From positions 1 through 15,366 of the forward strand of contig CAJUKY010000029.1 in the NCBI GenBank assembly GCA_910587055.1: a DNA stretch of 15,366 nt, in the 5' to 3' direction. A model generated the notes under the pieces. That model was not told the DNA's origin, did no database searches, and saw only the letters and a list, made by a program, of their open reading frames with translations. This document shows positions 1 through 6,607 of the stretch, one piece after another. Numbering within the stretch: position 1 is the first letter of the stretch; each line of letters starts with the position of its first letter. The DNA is from Candidatus Gastranaerophilales bacterium. Lineage in GTDB: Bacteria; Cyanobacteriota; Vampirovibrionia; Gastranaerophilales; Gastranaerophilaceae. A program made the translations under genes and the position numbers.

Positions 1-1656
1 CAATCAAACATTCGCCAGTTTAAAGAATATGAAATGAAAGCTCGTGAAGAAAGAAGCGACGAACACAGAGGTAACGAGCAGATTGAAATGAAAAAAGACA
101 TGCAGCAGGAAGTAGACAAGCTGCCGAATAAAGAAGTAACCTTTAAATTAAATTCAATTAAATTTGAAGGTTATACCGCTTTTACAGAAGAAGAATTGAT
201 GAACCTTATCTGTGAAAAAATCGGAGAACAGGTAACCGTTGCTGATGTTATCGGTATGGCAAACATGGTTACCGATTTTTACCAGCAGAGAGGTTATATT
301 TCAACAATAGCATATCTTCCGCCTCAAAAAGTGCAGGACGGTAACGTTCACATTATGATTATGGAAGGTAAATACGGCAACATAAAAGTTTCAGGAAATA
401 AGTGGGAAAAAGATAAATATTTAAAAAATGCTTATTTAACCGATAAATATATTGAAGAAGGCAAACTTTTAAATGTCCGCGACATTCAGGAATCCTTAAG
501 AGAAATTAACGCAACAGGATATATGAAAGGTCAGGTTGCCTTAACGGATAACGAAGAAAGTGCCGAATTCACCGATTTGGAATTAAACATTGCAGACAGA
601 TTCCCTATTGACTTTGACTTTAGATGGGATGATATGGGTACTACCACCACAGGTTTAAACAGGGCAATTTTCTTTGCCGGTATGTATAACCTGACAGGAC
701 ATGGTGATCAATTATATTCAACCACCACCCTTGCAAGACATTCAATCGGTCAGGGTGTTTTCTACAGCGTGCCTATAGCAAAAACAAAAGAAGCTAAATT
801 AAATTTAGGATATTCTTATTCAGGTTCTTCCGTTGCAGGAGATTTAGACTGGATGGGAATTGAATCAAAATCTCATAACTTCTTCGGATCAGTTTCAAGA
901 AGATTGGTTAAAACCGATAACTACAAATTATACGGCGATATCGGCTTGGATATCAGAAATACAAAAACCGAATTTACATCTTTACCCCGCGAATTCAGAG
1001 ATTTTCTTGATTATAAATACAATTCAAGAACCGCAAAAGTTAACTTAACAAGCATTAAAGATGACTTTTACGGTAAAACATTTGTAAGCATGGGTACAGG
1101 CGTTGGTATCCCCGGAATGGGCGGTACCGATGATTTCTACGGTGCAAGCAAACATGATAAATCCGTTCCGAACAACAATGCGGTAAAAGTTTTCGCAAAC
1201 GCAGCAAGATTGCAGGCATTACCCTTAAGATCAACCGGTATCCTGCAGGTTGGCGGCCAATGGGCAAACAGAGCGTTGCTTCCTTCAGAAAAAATGTCAA
1301 TCGGCGGTATGACCAGTGTTAGAGGCTATGAAGAAAGTGCCTTTATTTCAGACTACGGTATGACGGCATCTGCCGAAGTAAGGTTCCCTGTTCCGTTCTT
1401 GCGTATGATGCTTCCCGAAAAACTGCACTTCGTTGATGACAGCATCCGTCTGGCAGGTTTTTATGATATGGGCTGGTTCGGCAACGTTAAATCCGGCGAC
1501 GGTTCAGATGTAGTAATGAGTGTTGGCGGCGGCGTAATTTTGAAATTAACAAAATACTTATCAGGAAACGTATACATAGGCGTTCCGATTGGAGATAAGC
1601 CTGAAAATGCTTCAGGATGCAGGGTTCACTTCATATTATCTTCAAACATTCTGTAG
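1..1656 (+). CDS. TpsB/ShlB/FhaC-type outer-membrane transporter, 5'-truncated
   Basis: The reading frame is open to the first base, so the gene starts before the window. The first ATG in view (position 34) lies in a charged linker and is not a credible start; the signal peptide must be upstream. Numbering from that ATG, a charged linker (1-36) is followed by a POTRA_2-like domain (about 37-112, with the family pattern YQQRGY, then LPPQ, then IMEG), a second POTRA (about 113-188) and a beta-barrel (about 190-540). The barrel has the VRGY motif at 429-432, equivalent to the conserved loop-6 VRGF/Y motif of FhaC, and a late FYDMGW strand typical of Omp85/TpsB proteins. Family members export large TpsA exoproteins across the outer membrane. 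No TpsA partner is visible here; it may lie upstream. The protein ends in Leu rather than the common aromatic residue. Family assignment is firm; the substrate is unknown. Confidence 0.9.
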   Translation, partial: QSNIRQFKEYEMKAREERSDEHRGNEQIEMKKDMQQEVDKLPNKEVTFKLNSIKFEGYTAFTEEELMNLICEKIGEQVTVADVIGMANMVTDFYQQRGYISTIAYLPPQKVQDGNVHIMIMEGKYGNIKVSGNKWEKDKYLKNAYLTDKYIEEGKLLNVRDIQESLREINATGYMKGQVALTDNEESAEFTDLELNIADRFPIDFDFRWDDMGTTTTGLNRAIFFAGMYNLTGHGDQLYSTTTLARHSIGQGVFYSVPIAKTKEAKLNLGYSYSGSSVAGDLDWMGIESKSHNFFGSVSRRLVKTDNYKLYGDIGLDIRNTKTEFTSLPREFRDFLDYKYNSRTAKVNLTSIKDDFYGKTFVSMGTGVGIPGMGGTDDFYGASKHDKSVPNNNAVKVFANAARLQALPLRSTGILQVGGQWANRALLPSEKMSIGGMTSVRGYEESAFISDYGMTASAEVRFPVPFLRMMLPEKLHFVDDSIRLAGFYDMGWFGNVKSGDGSDVVMSVGGGVILKLTKYLSGNVYIGVPIGDKPENASGCRVHFILSSNIL

Positions 1657-1677
1657 TAAATTGTTAAGAATAATTTT

Positions 1678-1700
1678 AAAGCCCCTTATAAGGGGCTTTT
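1678..1700 (+). terminator. Rho-independent terminator of the TpsB gene
   Basis: A perfect 22-base palindrome (1678-1699) with a GCCCC/GGGGC core is followed by a short T-run, 21 bases after the TpsB stop codon. It lies between convergent genes, but the better T-tract is on the plus strand. Confidence 0.85.
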
Positions 1701-1711
1701 TAAATATTTAA

Positions 1712-1740
1712 AATTATATGCCATATTAGGCATAATAATT
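1712..1740 (-). terminator. Weak hairpin, possible terminator for the 95-residue gene
   Basis: TATGCC (1717-1722) pairs with GGCATA (1729-1734) around a six-base loop. The stem extends by five A/T pairs if one base is bulged. On the minus strand it is followed by a T-rich but interrupted tail. It sits about 70 bases past the stop of the minus-strand gene. The structure is visible; the terminator role is a guess. Confidence 0.3.
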
Positions 1741-1811
1741 AATTTTAAAAGACTTCATAAAAAATATTTCAACAGTTATCAAACCGCATTAAAGACCGTA
1801 TAATAGCGGCA

Positions 1812-2099
1812 TTATATAGCGATAGTGTTATCAAGCATAAATTTGTACATTTGATATTCATCGTCGTCTTTTTTATCCTGCTCTTCTTTTGTTTTTTTTG
1901 AACTATCAATTTTTTTATCAATATCTTCTTTAAATTCAATCACCTTTTCATCTTTTTTTCTGTTAAAAACGTTGATTTTTAATCCATCAAAAAGCCCGTA
2001 TTCGTATTCCTGACGGTATGTGCCAAAGGTAGCAGCAGAAACATCGGGGACTAAAAAAAGCATGGAAATTAATAAAAAATATGTTGAAAATCTTTTCAT
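1812..2099 (-). CDS. Small exported charged protein of unknown function
   Basis: The 95-residue product begins with a clear signal peptide: MKR, then a hydrophobic core (about residues 6-18), then a VSA-A cleavage site near residue 22. The mature part of about 73 residues is very rich in Lys, Asp and Glu, has no cysteine, and looks helical or disordered, with a KKTKEEQDKKDDDE stretch near the C-terminus. I do not recognise a family. It is most likely periplasmic or secreted. It is divergent from the winged-helix gene across a 95-base intergenic region. No Shine-Dalgarno site precedes the ATG; instead an extended -10 box ends six bases upstream, so the mRNA may be leaderless. The signal peptide and the dedicated promoter argue that the gene is real. 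Confidence 0.65.
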   Translation of the reverse strand: MKRFSTYFLLISMLFLVPDVSAATFGTYRQEYEYGLFDGLKINVFNRKKDEKVIEFKEDIDKKIDSSKKTKEEQDKKDDDEYQMYKFMLDNTIAI

Positions 2100-2105
2100 A
2101 ATAAG

Positions 2106-2114
2106 ATTTTATCA
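2106..2114 (-). promoter_or_regulatory. Extended -10 promoter immediately upstream of the 95-residue gene
   Basis: On the minus strand this reads TGATAAAAT: an extended -10 (TGn) plus a hexamer matching TATAAT in five of six positions. The hexamer ends six bases before the ATG, placing transcription start at or next to the A of the start codon. The -35 region (TTTTTC) is poor, which is tolerated with an extended -10. Confidence 0.5.
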
Positions 2115-2158
2115 CAAATTTTACAAAGGAAAAACGGCTAATTCATAGGAATATATGA

Positions 2159-2187
2159 TTAAATTATGGTTTTTAGGGTATTATAAT
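2159..2187 (+). promoter_or_regulatory. Promoter of the winged-helix/rlmD/mtaB operon
   Basis: A consensus TATAAT at 2182-2187 has a weak -35 (TTAAAT, 2159-2164) at 17-base spacing. The -10 ends seven bases before the ATG at 2195, and no Shine-Dalgarno sequence is present, so the transcript would be leaderless or nearly so. Confidence 0.55.
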
Positions 2188-2194
2188 TAAAGAT

Positions 2195-2524
2195 ATGCAA
2201 GAAGAATTCTACGATATTGAAAATGAAGACAAAGATTTAAAAAAAGTCGGATTAGAGCTAATGTTTTTAACACCCGAGAAATGCTCAAATGACGACGGAA
2301 TTTCTGCTGTAGAATTATCAAAACAGTTAAAAATAGAGTTAAATACTGTTAAGAAAAAATTAAAAATTTTATACGACCATCAAATTGTACGCGCAATAGG
2401 CATAAACCCTAAATTTTGGAAATTTGATGAGTATAATTTTCAAAGAATGGATGAAAACGACCCTGTCTATCAATTATTATGCTCTTTTGACGATGTGGAT
2501 TTTGACAGGTATTTTAAATATTAA
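2195..2524 (+). CDS. Small winged helix-turn-helix protein, putative regulator
   Basis: The product has 109 residues. An acidic N-terminus is followed by a winged-helix pattern: a helix (about 38-47, AVELSKQLKI), a recognition-helix candidate (about 48-64, including TVKKKLKILYDHQI) and a wing-like strand pair (about 65-79). The tail from about 85 is acidic and aromatic and ends in DRYFKY. There is no ligand-binding or receiver domain. It resembles the DNA-binding core of MarR/ArsR/Lrp-like proteins, but I cannot name a family. It is the first gene of an apparent operon with the rRNA methyltransferase, which starts 11 bases after its stop. It may regulate that operon or the divergent exported-protein gene, but nothing in the sequence proves a target. 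Confidence 0.75.
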   Translation: MQEEFYDIENEDKDLKKVGLELMFLTPEKCSNDDGISAVELSKQLKIELNTVKKKLKILYDHQIVRAIGINPKFWKFDEYNFQRMDENDPVYQLLCSFDDVDFDRYFKY

Positions 2525-2535
2525 GAAATATTAAA

Positions 2536-3942
2536 ATGTTAAAACAAGACGAAATCATAGAACTAACCATAGAAAAGATTGTAAATACAGGTTCATGCCT
2601 TTCTCATTATGAAGGAAAAGCGGTTTTTATCGATAATGCCGTACCCGGCGATATTATACGCGCGAGGGTTTTAAAAATAAATAAAAATTTCATCCGTGCC
2701 GGATTGATTGAAATTATAACTCCTTCACAATACAGAGTAAAGCCTTTTTGCCCGCTATATAATGCTTGCGGCGGCTGCAATATGCAAAATATGGAATATA
2801 ATTTCTTAATTCAGCAGAAAGAAAATATTTTAAAAGAAACCTTCAGAGAATTTAAAGATGTTGAATTTAAACCTTTTATAAAGGCTGATAACCTGAGAGA
2901 ATACAGATGCAAGGTTCAAAACGCCGTCAGCGAGACTAAAGTTTCAAAAAGGCTCCTTGCAGGATACTATAAAGAAAACACTCATGAGGTTGTAAATATC
3001 AAATATTGTCCTATTCAGCCAAAAATTATTGATGAAATCATAAATTTTATAAGAGAAAACTGGAAATTCGGCGGGTATATTGAAAAAAAGGACAAAGGAC
3101 TTTTAAAACATATCCTTATAAGGTATTCAAATTACTCTAAAAAAATGATTTTAACTTTTGTTGTAAATAAAGATTTTGAATATTTTAACAAGATTGAAGA
3201 AGATATAAAAACATTTTCATCCGTTCTTACGAAAAAATTTACGGATATTTCAGGGATTATGGTGAATTTTAATCCCAGAAAAACAAATAAAATAACAGGA
3301 GATACAACAAAACTTATCATCGGCGATGATTTTATATATGAAAAACTATATTCTAAAAATGGCATATGTAATAACAAAAGTGCAAATGAAAACATAGCCG
3401 AATATACCTATAAAATCAGCAAAGACAGCTTTTTCCAGACAAATCCCGATGCTGCCTCCAAAATTTTTGATGCCGTAAAACATCTGATTCCTGATAATGC
3501 AAACATTCTGGATGCATACGGCGGAGTAGGCACAATCGGAATATTTTTATCAGACAAAGCAAGAAAGATAACTCTTGTTGAAGAGTGTGAAAGTGCCGTA
3601 AATGATGCTAAAAATAATTTCAAACTTAATAACTGTAAAAATTATGAAGTATTTTTAGGAGATGCCAAAAAAATCTTTAAAGATTTTCTAAAATCCGCAC
3701 CAAAAAACAAAAAAATGTTTGACTGCGCTGTTTTAGACCCGCCAAGAAAGGGTTCTGATAAAGAAGCGCTTGAAATTATATCAAAACTTGCAACAACCAT
3801 AATATATGTATCCTGCAACCCTGCAACTCTGGCACGTGACGCTAAAATTTTAAAAGAAGCAGGTTTTAATTTAAAAAGCCTGCAGGGTGCCGATATGTTT
3901 CCGTTTACGCATCATATTGAAAGTGCAGCATATTTTGAATAG
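2536..3942 (+). CDS. rlmD: 23S rRNA (uracil-5-)-methyltransferase, RlmD/RumA family
   Basis: This 468-residue enzyme uses S-adenosylmethionine to make 5-methyluridine in 23S rRNA. An N-terminal TRAM domain (about 5-62) is followed by a 4Fe-4S cluster set C72-x5-C78-x2-C81 with a fourth cysteine at C158; the RumA spacing is nearly identical. The Rossmann methyltransferase domain carries a SAM-binding LDAYGGVGTIGIFLS (325-339), DPPRKG (401-406), the catalytic cysteine in VSCNPATLARD (C427), and the general-base glutamate in the C-terminal HHIESAAYF (E462). All catalytic residues are present. The gene lies 11 bases after the winged-helix gene and overlaps mtaB by eight bases. No convincing Shine-Dalgarno site precedes the ATG. 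Whether it methylates U1939, U747 or both (as in Gram-positive RlmCD) cannot be told from sequence alone. Confidence 0.93.
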   Translation: MLKQDEIIELTIEKIVNTGSCLSHYEGKAVFIDNAVPGDIIRARVLKINKNFIRAGLIEIITPSQYRVKPFCPLYNACGGCNMQNMEYNFLIQQKENILKETFREFKDVEFKPFIKADNLREYRCKVQNAVSETKVSKRLLAGYYKENTHEVVNIKYCPIQPKIIDEIINFIRENWKFGGYIEKKDKGLLKHILIRYSNYSKKMILTFVVNKDFEYFNKIEEDIKTFSSVLTKKFTDISGIMVNFNPRKTNKITGDTTKLIIGDDFIYEKLYSKNGICNNKSANENIAEYTYKISKDSFFQTNPDAASKIFDAVKHLIPDNANILDAYGGVGTIGIFLSDKARKITLVEECESAVNDAKNNFKLNNCKNYEVFLGDAKKIFKDFLKSAPKNKKMFDCAVLDPPRKGSDKEALEIISKLATTIIYVSCNPATLARDAKILKEAGFNLKSLQGADMFPFTHHIESAAYFE

Positions 3943-5200
3943 CTTTTTTGTAAAATCTCTGGGGTGTAAAACCAATCATATAGAAGGGCAGCTTATTGAG
4001 CAGGAGCTTATAAAAGCAGGATATCAGCCTGCAAAAAATCAAGAAGAATGCAGCTTTTTTATTTTAAATACCTGTTCGGTAACTTCCCATGCCGATAATC
4101 AAGCACTTTACATCATAAAACAATTCCGTTTAAAAAATAAAACCGCAAAGGTTATCCTTACCGGCTGTTTTGCTCAAACCGCACAAAATAAAGAGGATTT
4201 AGATGCGGATATTATTCTTGGAAACAACGAAAAACTTGAGATTGTAAAATACTTGGAATATGTCAAAAATGGAATAAATAAAACCCGTACTTACGTTGAG
4301 AATATTTTCAATATTAAAGAATTTCACCATAAAAAGCTTGAATTTTTAAACACAACAAGGCCGAGTATAAAAATTCAAGAAGGCTGCTCAAACAGATGTT
4401 CCTATTGTATTATCCCGTATGCAAGAGGAAACTCCAGATCGGAAAGCATTGAAAATATCACAAACCAGATAAACTATCTTGCAGACAACAATTATAAAGA
4501 AGTTGTTCTTACAGGCATACACATAGGAGAATGGGGCAGAGAATTTAAAAAAAGCCTTCTTGATTTATTGAAACAAATTGAAGATACAAAAATTTTAAGA
4601 TACAGGCTGGGTTCATTATATGTGACGGAAATTGATGAAAATACTATCGATTTTTTAAAAAAATCGGAAAAATTCTGCCCTCATTTTCATCTTTCTCTTC
4701 AAAGTATGTGTGATAAAACTCTAAAGGCTATGAACCGCTTTTATAATGCTAAATATGCTAAAGATGTAATATATGAACTAAATAAAAATTTCAATCTGCC
4801 ATTCCTTGGATGCGACATTATAACCGGTTTTCCGGATGAAACAGAGGAAGATTTTGAAATTACTTATAATGAACTTAAAAAATCAGATTTAAGTTTTATC
4901 CACAGTTTTCCTTATTCAAAACGAAAAGGCACTCCTGCTTATAATATGCCAAATCAGGTATATGAACACGTTAAAAAAGAAAGAACAAAAAAACTTATAA
5001 AACTATCCGAAAATCTGCACAGCAAATTTTTGAAAAAAAATAAAAATACGACACAGGAAGTTTTATTTCAGAAAAAATCTTCTAAAAACGGGAAATATCT
5101 TGGAATTACAAGAAATTATATAAAGGTTTATAAGGAAAGCAGCGAAGATATCTGGAATACTGTTCAAAGTCTGCATCTTGCAGATTATGAAATTGAATAA
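3935..5200 (+). CDS. mtaB: tRNA t6A37 methylthiotransferase, MtaB-type radical SAM enzyme
   Basis: The product (421 residues from the start chosen here) adds a methylthio group to threonylcarbamoyladenosine-37 of tRNA, yielding ms2t6A. The N-terminal UPF0004 domain carries cluster cysteines C11 (SLGCKTN), C47 (NTCSVT) and C78 (TGCFAQ). The radical SAM CxxxCxxC is at C151, C155 and C158 (GCSNRCSYC). MtaB-like rather than MiaB- or RimO-like features are TGIHIGEWG and CPHFHLSLQS followed by MNRFY. A short TRAM-like C-terminus is present. I chose the TTG at 3935, which overlaps the rlmD stop by eight bases and gives the normal N-terminus just ahead of SLGCK. The upstream ATG at 3887 would add 16 residues read out of frame from the conserved rlmD end; a GTG at 3923 is another option. 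No strong terminator follows. Confidence 0.9.
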   Translation: MNSFFVKSLGCKTNHIEGQLIEQELIKAGYQPAKNQEECSFFILNTCSVTSHADNQALYIIKQFRLKNKTAKVILTGCFAQTAQNKEDLDADIILGNNEKLEIVKYLEYVKNGINKTRTYVENIFNIKEFHHKKLEFLNTTRPSIKIQEGCSNRCSYCIIPYARGNSRSESIENITNQINYLADNNYKEVVLTGIHIGEWGREFKKSLLDLLKQIEDTKILRYRLGSLYVTEIDENTIDFLKKSEKFCPHFHLSLQSMCDKTLKAMNRFYNAKYAKDVIYELNKNFNLPFLGCDIITGFPDETEEDFEITYNELKKSDLSFIHSFPYSKRKGTPAYNMPNQVYEHVKKERTKKLIKLSENLHSKFLKKNKNTTQEVLFQKKSSKNGKYLGITRNYIKVYKESSEDIWNTVQSLHLADYEIE

Positions 5201-5234
5201 ATGTGTATCTAAAATATATTTTTTGTAAATAAAT

Positions 5235-5263
5235 GTAACAAAAATATATATTTTTCATATAAT
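5235..5263 (+). promoter_or_regulatory. Promoter of the 69-residue gene
   Basis: A consensus TATAAT (5258-5263) is spaced 17 bases from a -35-like GTAACA (5235-5240, four of six matches). The implied transcript has a leader of about 75 bases before the ATG at 5346. A 16-base AT palindrome (5240-5255) fills the spacer. Confidence 0.5.
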
Positions 5264-5345
5264 ACGTCAATATTTTATGTCCAAAATTGTTTATATATAC
5301 ATAAGAGATATTAAAAGAGCAGTAAAAAAGGACTAACAAAAGACA

Positions 5346-5555
5346 ATGATAGCATCAAATTCAGATTTAATCGTCAACAAGATGAACAACTTTTTTATTA
5401 CGGAAACCATTGCAAACGAGTACAAAAATGCTACAAATGCAATTAAGGCGGCATCTGAACCTCCGAAAAAGAAAATTTACAGGAGCTTAAACAAAATGTT
5501 GAAAGAATGTTATTTTGTAGGCTCGCTGAAATACGGAAACAATTTTATAGCATAA
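5346..5555 (+). CDS. Small protein of unknown function, 69 residues
   Basis: The product is a basic, soluble, 69-residue protein with no signal peptide, no membrane segment and one cysteine. The N-terminal half is predicted helical and Asn/Ala rich; the C-terminal half contains PPKKKIYRSLNKMLKEC and ends in a hydrophobic/aromatic stretch. I do not recognise a family. Evidence that it is real: a consensus -10/-35 pair upstream, an AAGGA Shine-Dalgarno-like sequence at 5328-5332 (13 bases from the ATG, rather far), and a strong terminator starting 11 bases after the stop. It is therefore a monocistronic unit between the RNA-modification operon and the zinc-ribbon gene. A nucleic-acid-binding role would fit the charge but is only a guess. 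Confidence 0.65.
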   Translation: MIASNSDLIVNKMNNFFITETIANEYKNATNAIKAASEPPKKKIYRSLNKMLKECYFVGSLKYGNNFIA

Positions 5556-5565
5556 TTAAATTGCT

Positions 5566-5592
5566 AAAAAGCCCGAAAAAACGGGCTTTTTT
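5566..5592 (+). terminator. Rho-independent terminator after the 69-residue gene
   Basis: AAAAAGCCCG (5566-5575) pairs perfectly with CGGGCTTTTT (5582-5591) around a six-A loop, with six T residues closing the structure on the plus strand. It begins 11 bases after the stop codon. Confidence 0.92.
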
Positions 5593-5629
5593 AATGCCGT
5601 ACATAAAAATCCTAATCCTTTGGCATTAA
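5591..5629. repeat. Inverted repeat TTAATGCC/GGCATTAA
   Basis: Eight bases at 5591-5598 are the exact reverse complement of 5622-5629, separated by 23 bases. The left arm begins in the T-tract of the preceding terminator. It could be an operator-like site or a leader structure upstream of the zinc-ribbon gene; nothing more can be said. Confidence 0.35.
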
Positions 5630-5783
5630 TTACTAAAAAAAGCTTGTATTTATTGAATTTTAGATATAGAATAGAAAAAGTAACAACCCTCAATTTTGTT
5701 TTATAAATCTTTAGGGAGAAATTTGCATTTTTGCTGATTTTAATTTGATGGAATGAAGCTAAAGCCAAGAAGGATAATTTTTT

Positions 5784-6554
5784 ATGTACACCAATAAATG
5801 CACCAAATGCGGCAAAGAATTTGAAACCAAAAACCCAAAAAGGGTTATTTGCCCATCATGTTTATATCCTGATAAAACACCGATTTTAACAGATCCCAAT
5901 GCTCCAAATCAGGAAGAACAGCCGCAGCAATACAGAAGTTACTCTGCAGGTTCCGATAACAATAATTATTATAAAAAACCGTATAATCGCGACAACAATA
6001 GAAAACCGGGTAGTTTTCAGCAAAGAAAGGGCCCGCAAAAATTCGGGCAGCGTCCCGGAGGAAACTCCCGCCCGGGCGGTCCAAAGCGGCCTATGCAAAA
6101 ATCCAAACCGCTCCTTGTCAATAAAGAACAATTGGCTCAAATTGAAGAATTGTATAAAAAGATGCTTCCTCTTCCGAATCCGGATGCGCACGAAGTAATT
6201 GGTGAAGTTATCGGATTAGAGGCCAAGAAAGTCTTTTTTGGAATAAATTTAATAAGACAAAAAATGATGCTTCCGAAAGTAAGCTTCCCAAAAAGAAAAC
6301 TTGCGCTTACTCCGGATCAGCTTATGGCAATTAAAAATCTTTATGAACCATTGCTGCCGCTTCCTCCTATAGGATGCCATAAAATCCTTGCAATGCAGTT
6401 AAAAATGGATGAATGGCGTGTACATGTAGGCATTGGACTTGTCCGCAAACAATTAGGCTTAGAACGCTGGAATGAAGGCAGAGAAGATGCTCCGCCACCA
6501 AAAGAAGGCTACAGAAAAAACAGCACTAAAAAAGAAGAAACAGCTAAAGAATAA
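5784..6554 (+). CDS. Zinc-ribbon protein with disordered linker and tandem HTH-like repeats
   Basis: The 256-residue product has three parts. A four-cysteine zinc ribbon is at the N-terminus (C6-x2-C9 and C23-x2-C26). A low-complexity linker (about 30-107) is rich in Asn, Gln, Tyr, Pro, Gly and Arg, with RPGG and RPGGPKRP motifs like RGG-type RNA-binding segments. Then come two 56-residue repeats, 110-165 and 173-228, which align without gaps at 17 of 56 identities by my count. They share QL-x2-I-x2-LY, LPLP, an H five residues after LPLP, and V-x2-GI-x-L-[IV]-R. Each repeat is predicted to form three helices with a helix-turn-helix look. A charged tail follows. An AGAAGGA Shine-Dalgarno site ends nine bases before the ATG. 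I know no named family with this architecture. Nucleic-acid binding is the likeliest role, but it is inferred. Confidence 0.85.
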   Translation: MYTNKCTKCGKEFETKNPKRVICPSCLYPDKTPILTDPNAPNQEEQPQQYRSYSAGSDNNNYYKKPYNRDNNRKPGSFQQRKGPQKFGQRPGGNSRPGGPKRPMQKSKPLLVNKEQLAQIEELYKKMLPLPNPDAHEVIGEVIGLEAKKVFFGINLIRQKMMLPKVSFPKRKLALTPDQLMAIKNLYEPLLPLPPIGCHKILAMQLKMDEWRVHVGIGLVRKQLGLERWNEGREDAPPPKEGYRKNSTKKEETAKE

Positions 6555-6592
6555 TTTTTCAGCAATTTAATGTTTAAAATGCCTGTTTAATA

Positions 6593-6601
6593 TGTTATTA
6601 T
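6593..6601 (+). promoter_or_regulatory. Extended -10 promoter adjacent to the GNAT-like start codon
   Basis: TGTTATTAT combines a TGn extension with TATTAT (five of six). It ends six bases before the ATG at 6608. A TTTAAA at 6573-6578 (17-base spacing) is a partial -35. No Shine-Dalgarno sequence is present, so a leaderless transcript is implied. Confidence 0.45.
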
Positions 6602-6607
6602 TATCAT

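Noticed and set aside
3887..3934. ATG at 3887 as the mtaB start
   Set aside because: It lies in the conserved end of rlmD and adds an extension foreign to the family.
5106..5339. 77-residue minus-strand frame over the mtaB end and the following promoter
   Set aside because: Composition (Tyr, Phe, Ile, Asn) reflects AT-rich noncoding DNA, and it overlaps the conserved mtaB end and a promoter.
5556..5768. 70-residue minus-strand frame between the small gene and the zinc-ribbon gene
   Set aside because: It ends at the stop of the small gene, covers the plus-strand terminator and the inverted repeat, and has no family likeness.
5845..6198. Several frames on both strands inside the zinc-ribbon gene
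   Set aside because: They fall in the low-complexity linker; the real frame is fixed by the zinc ribbon, the paired repeats and a good Shine-Dalgarno site.
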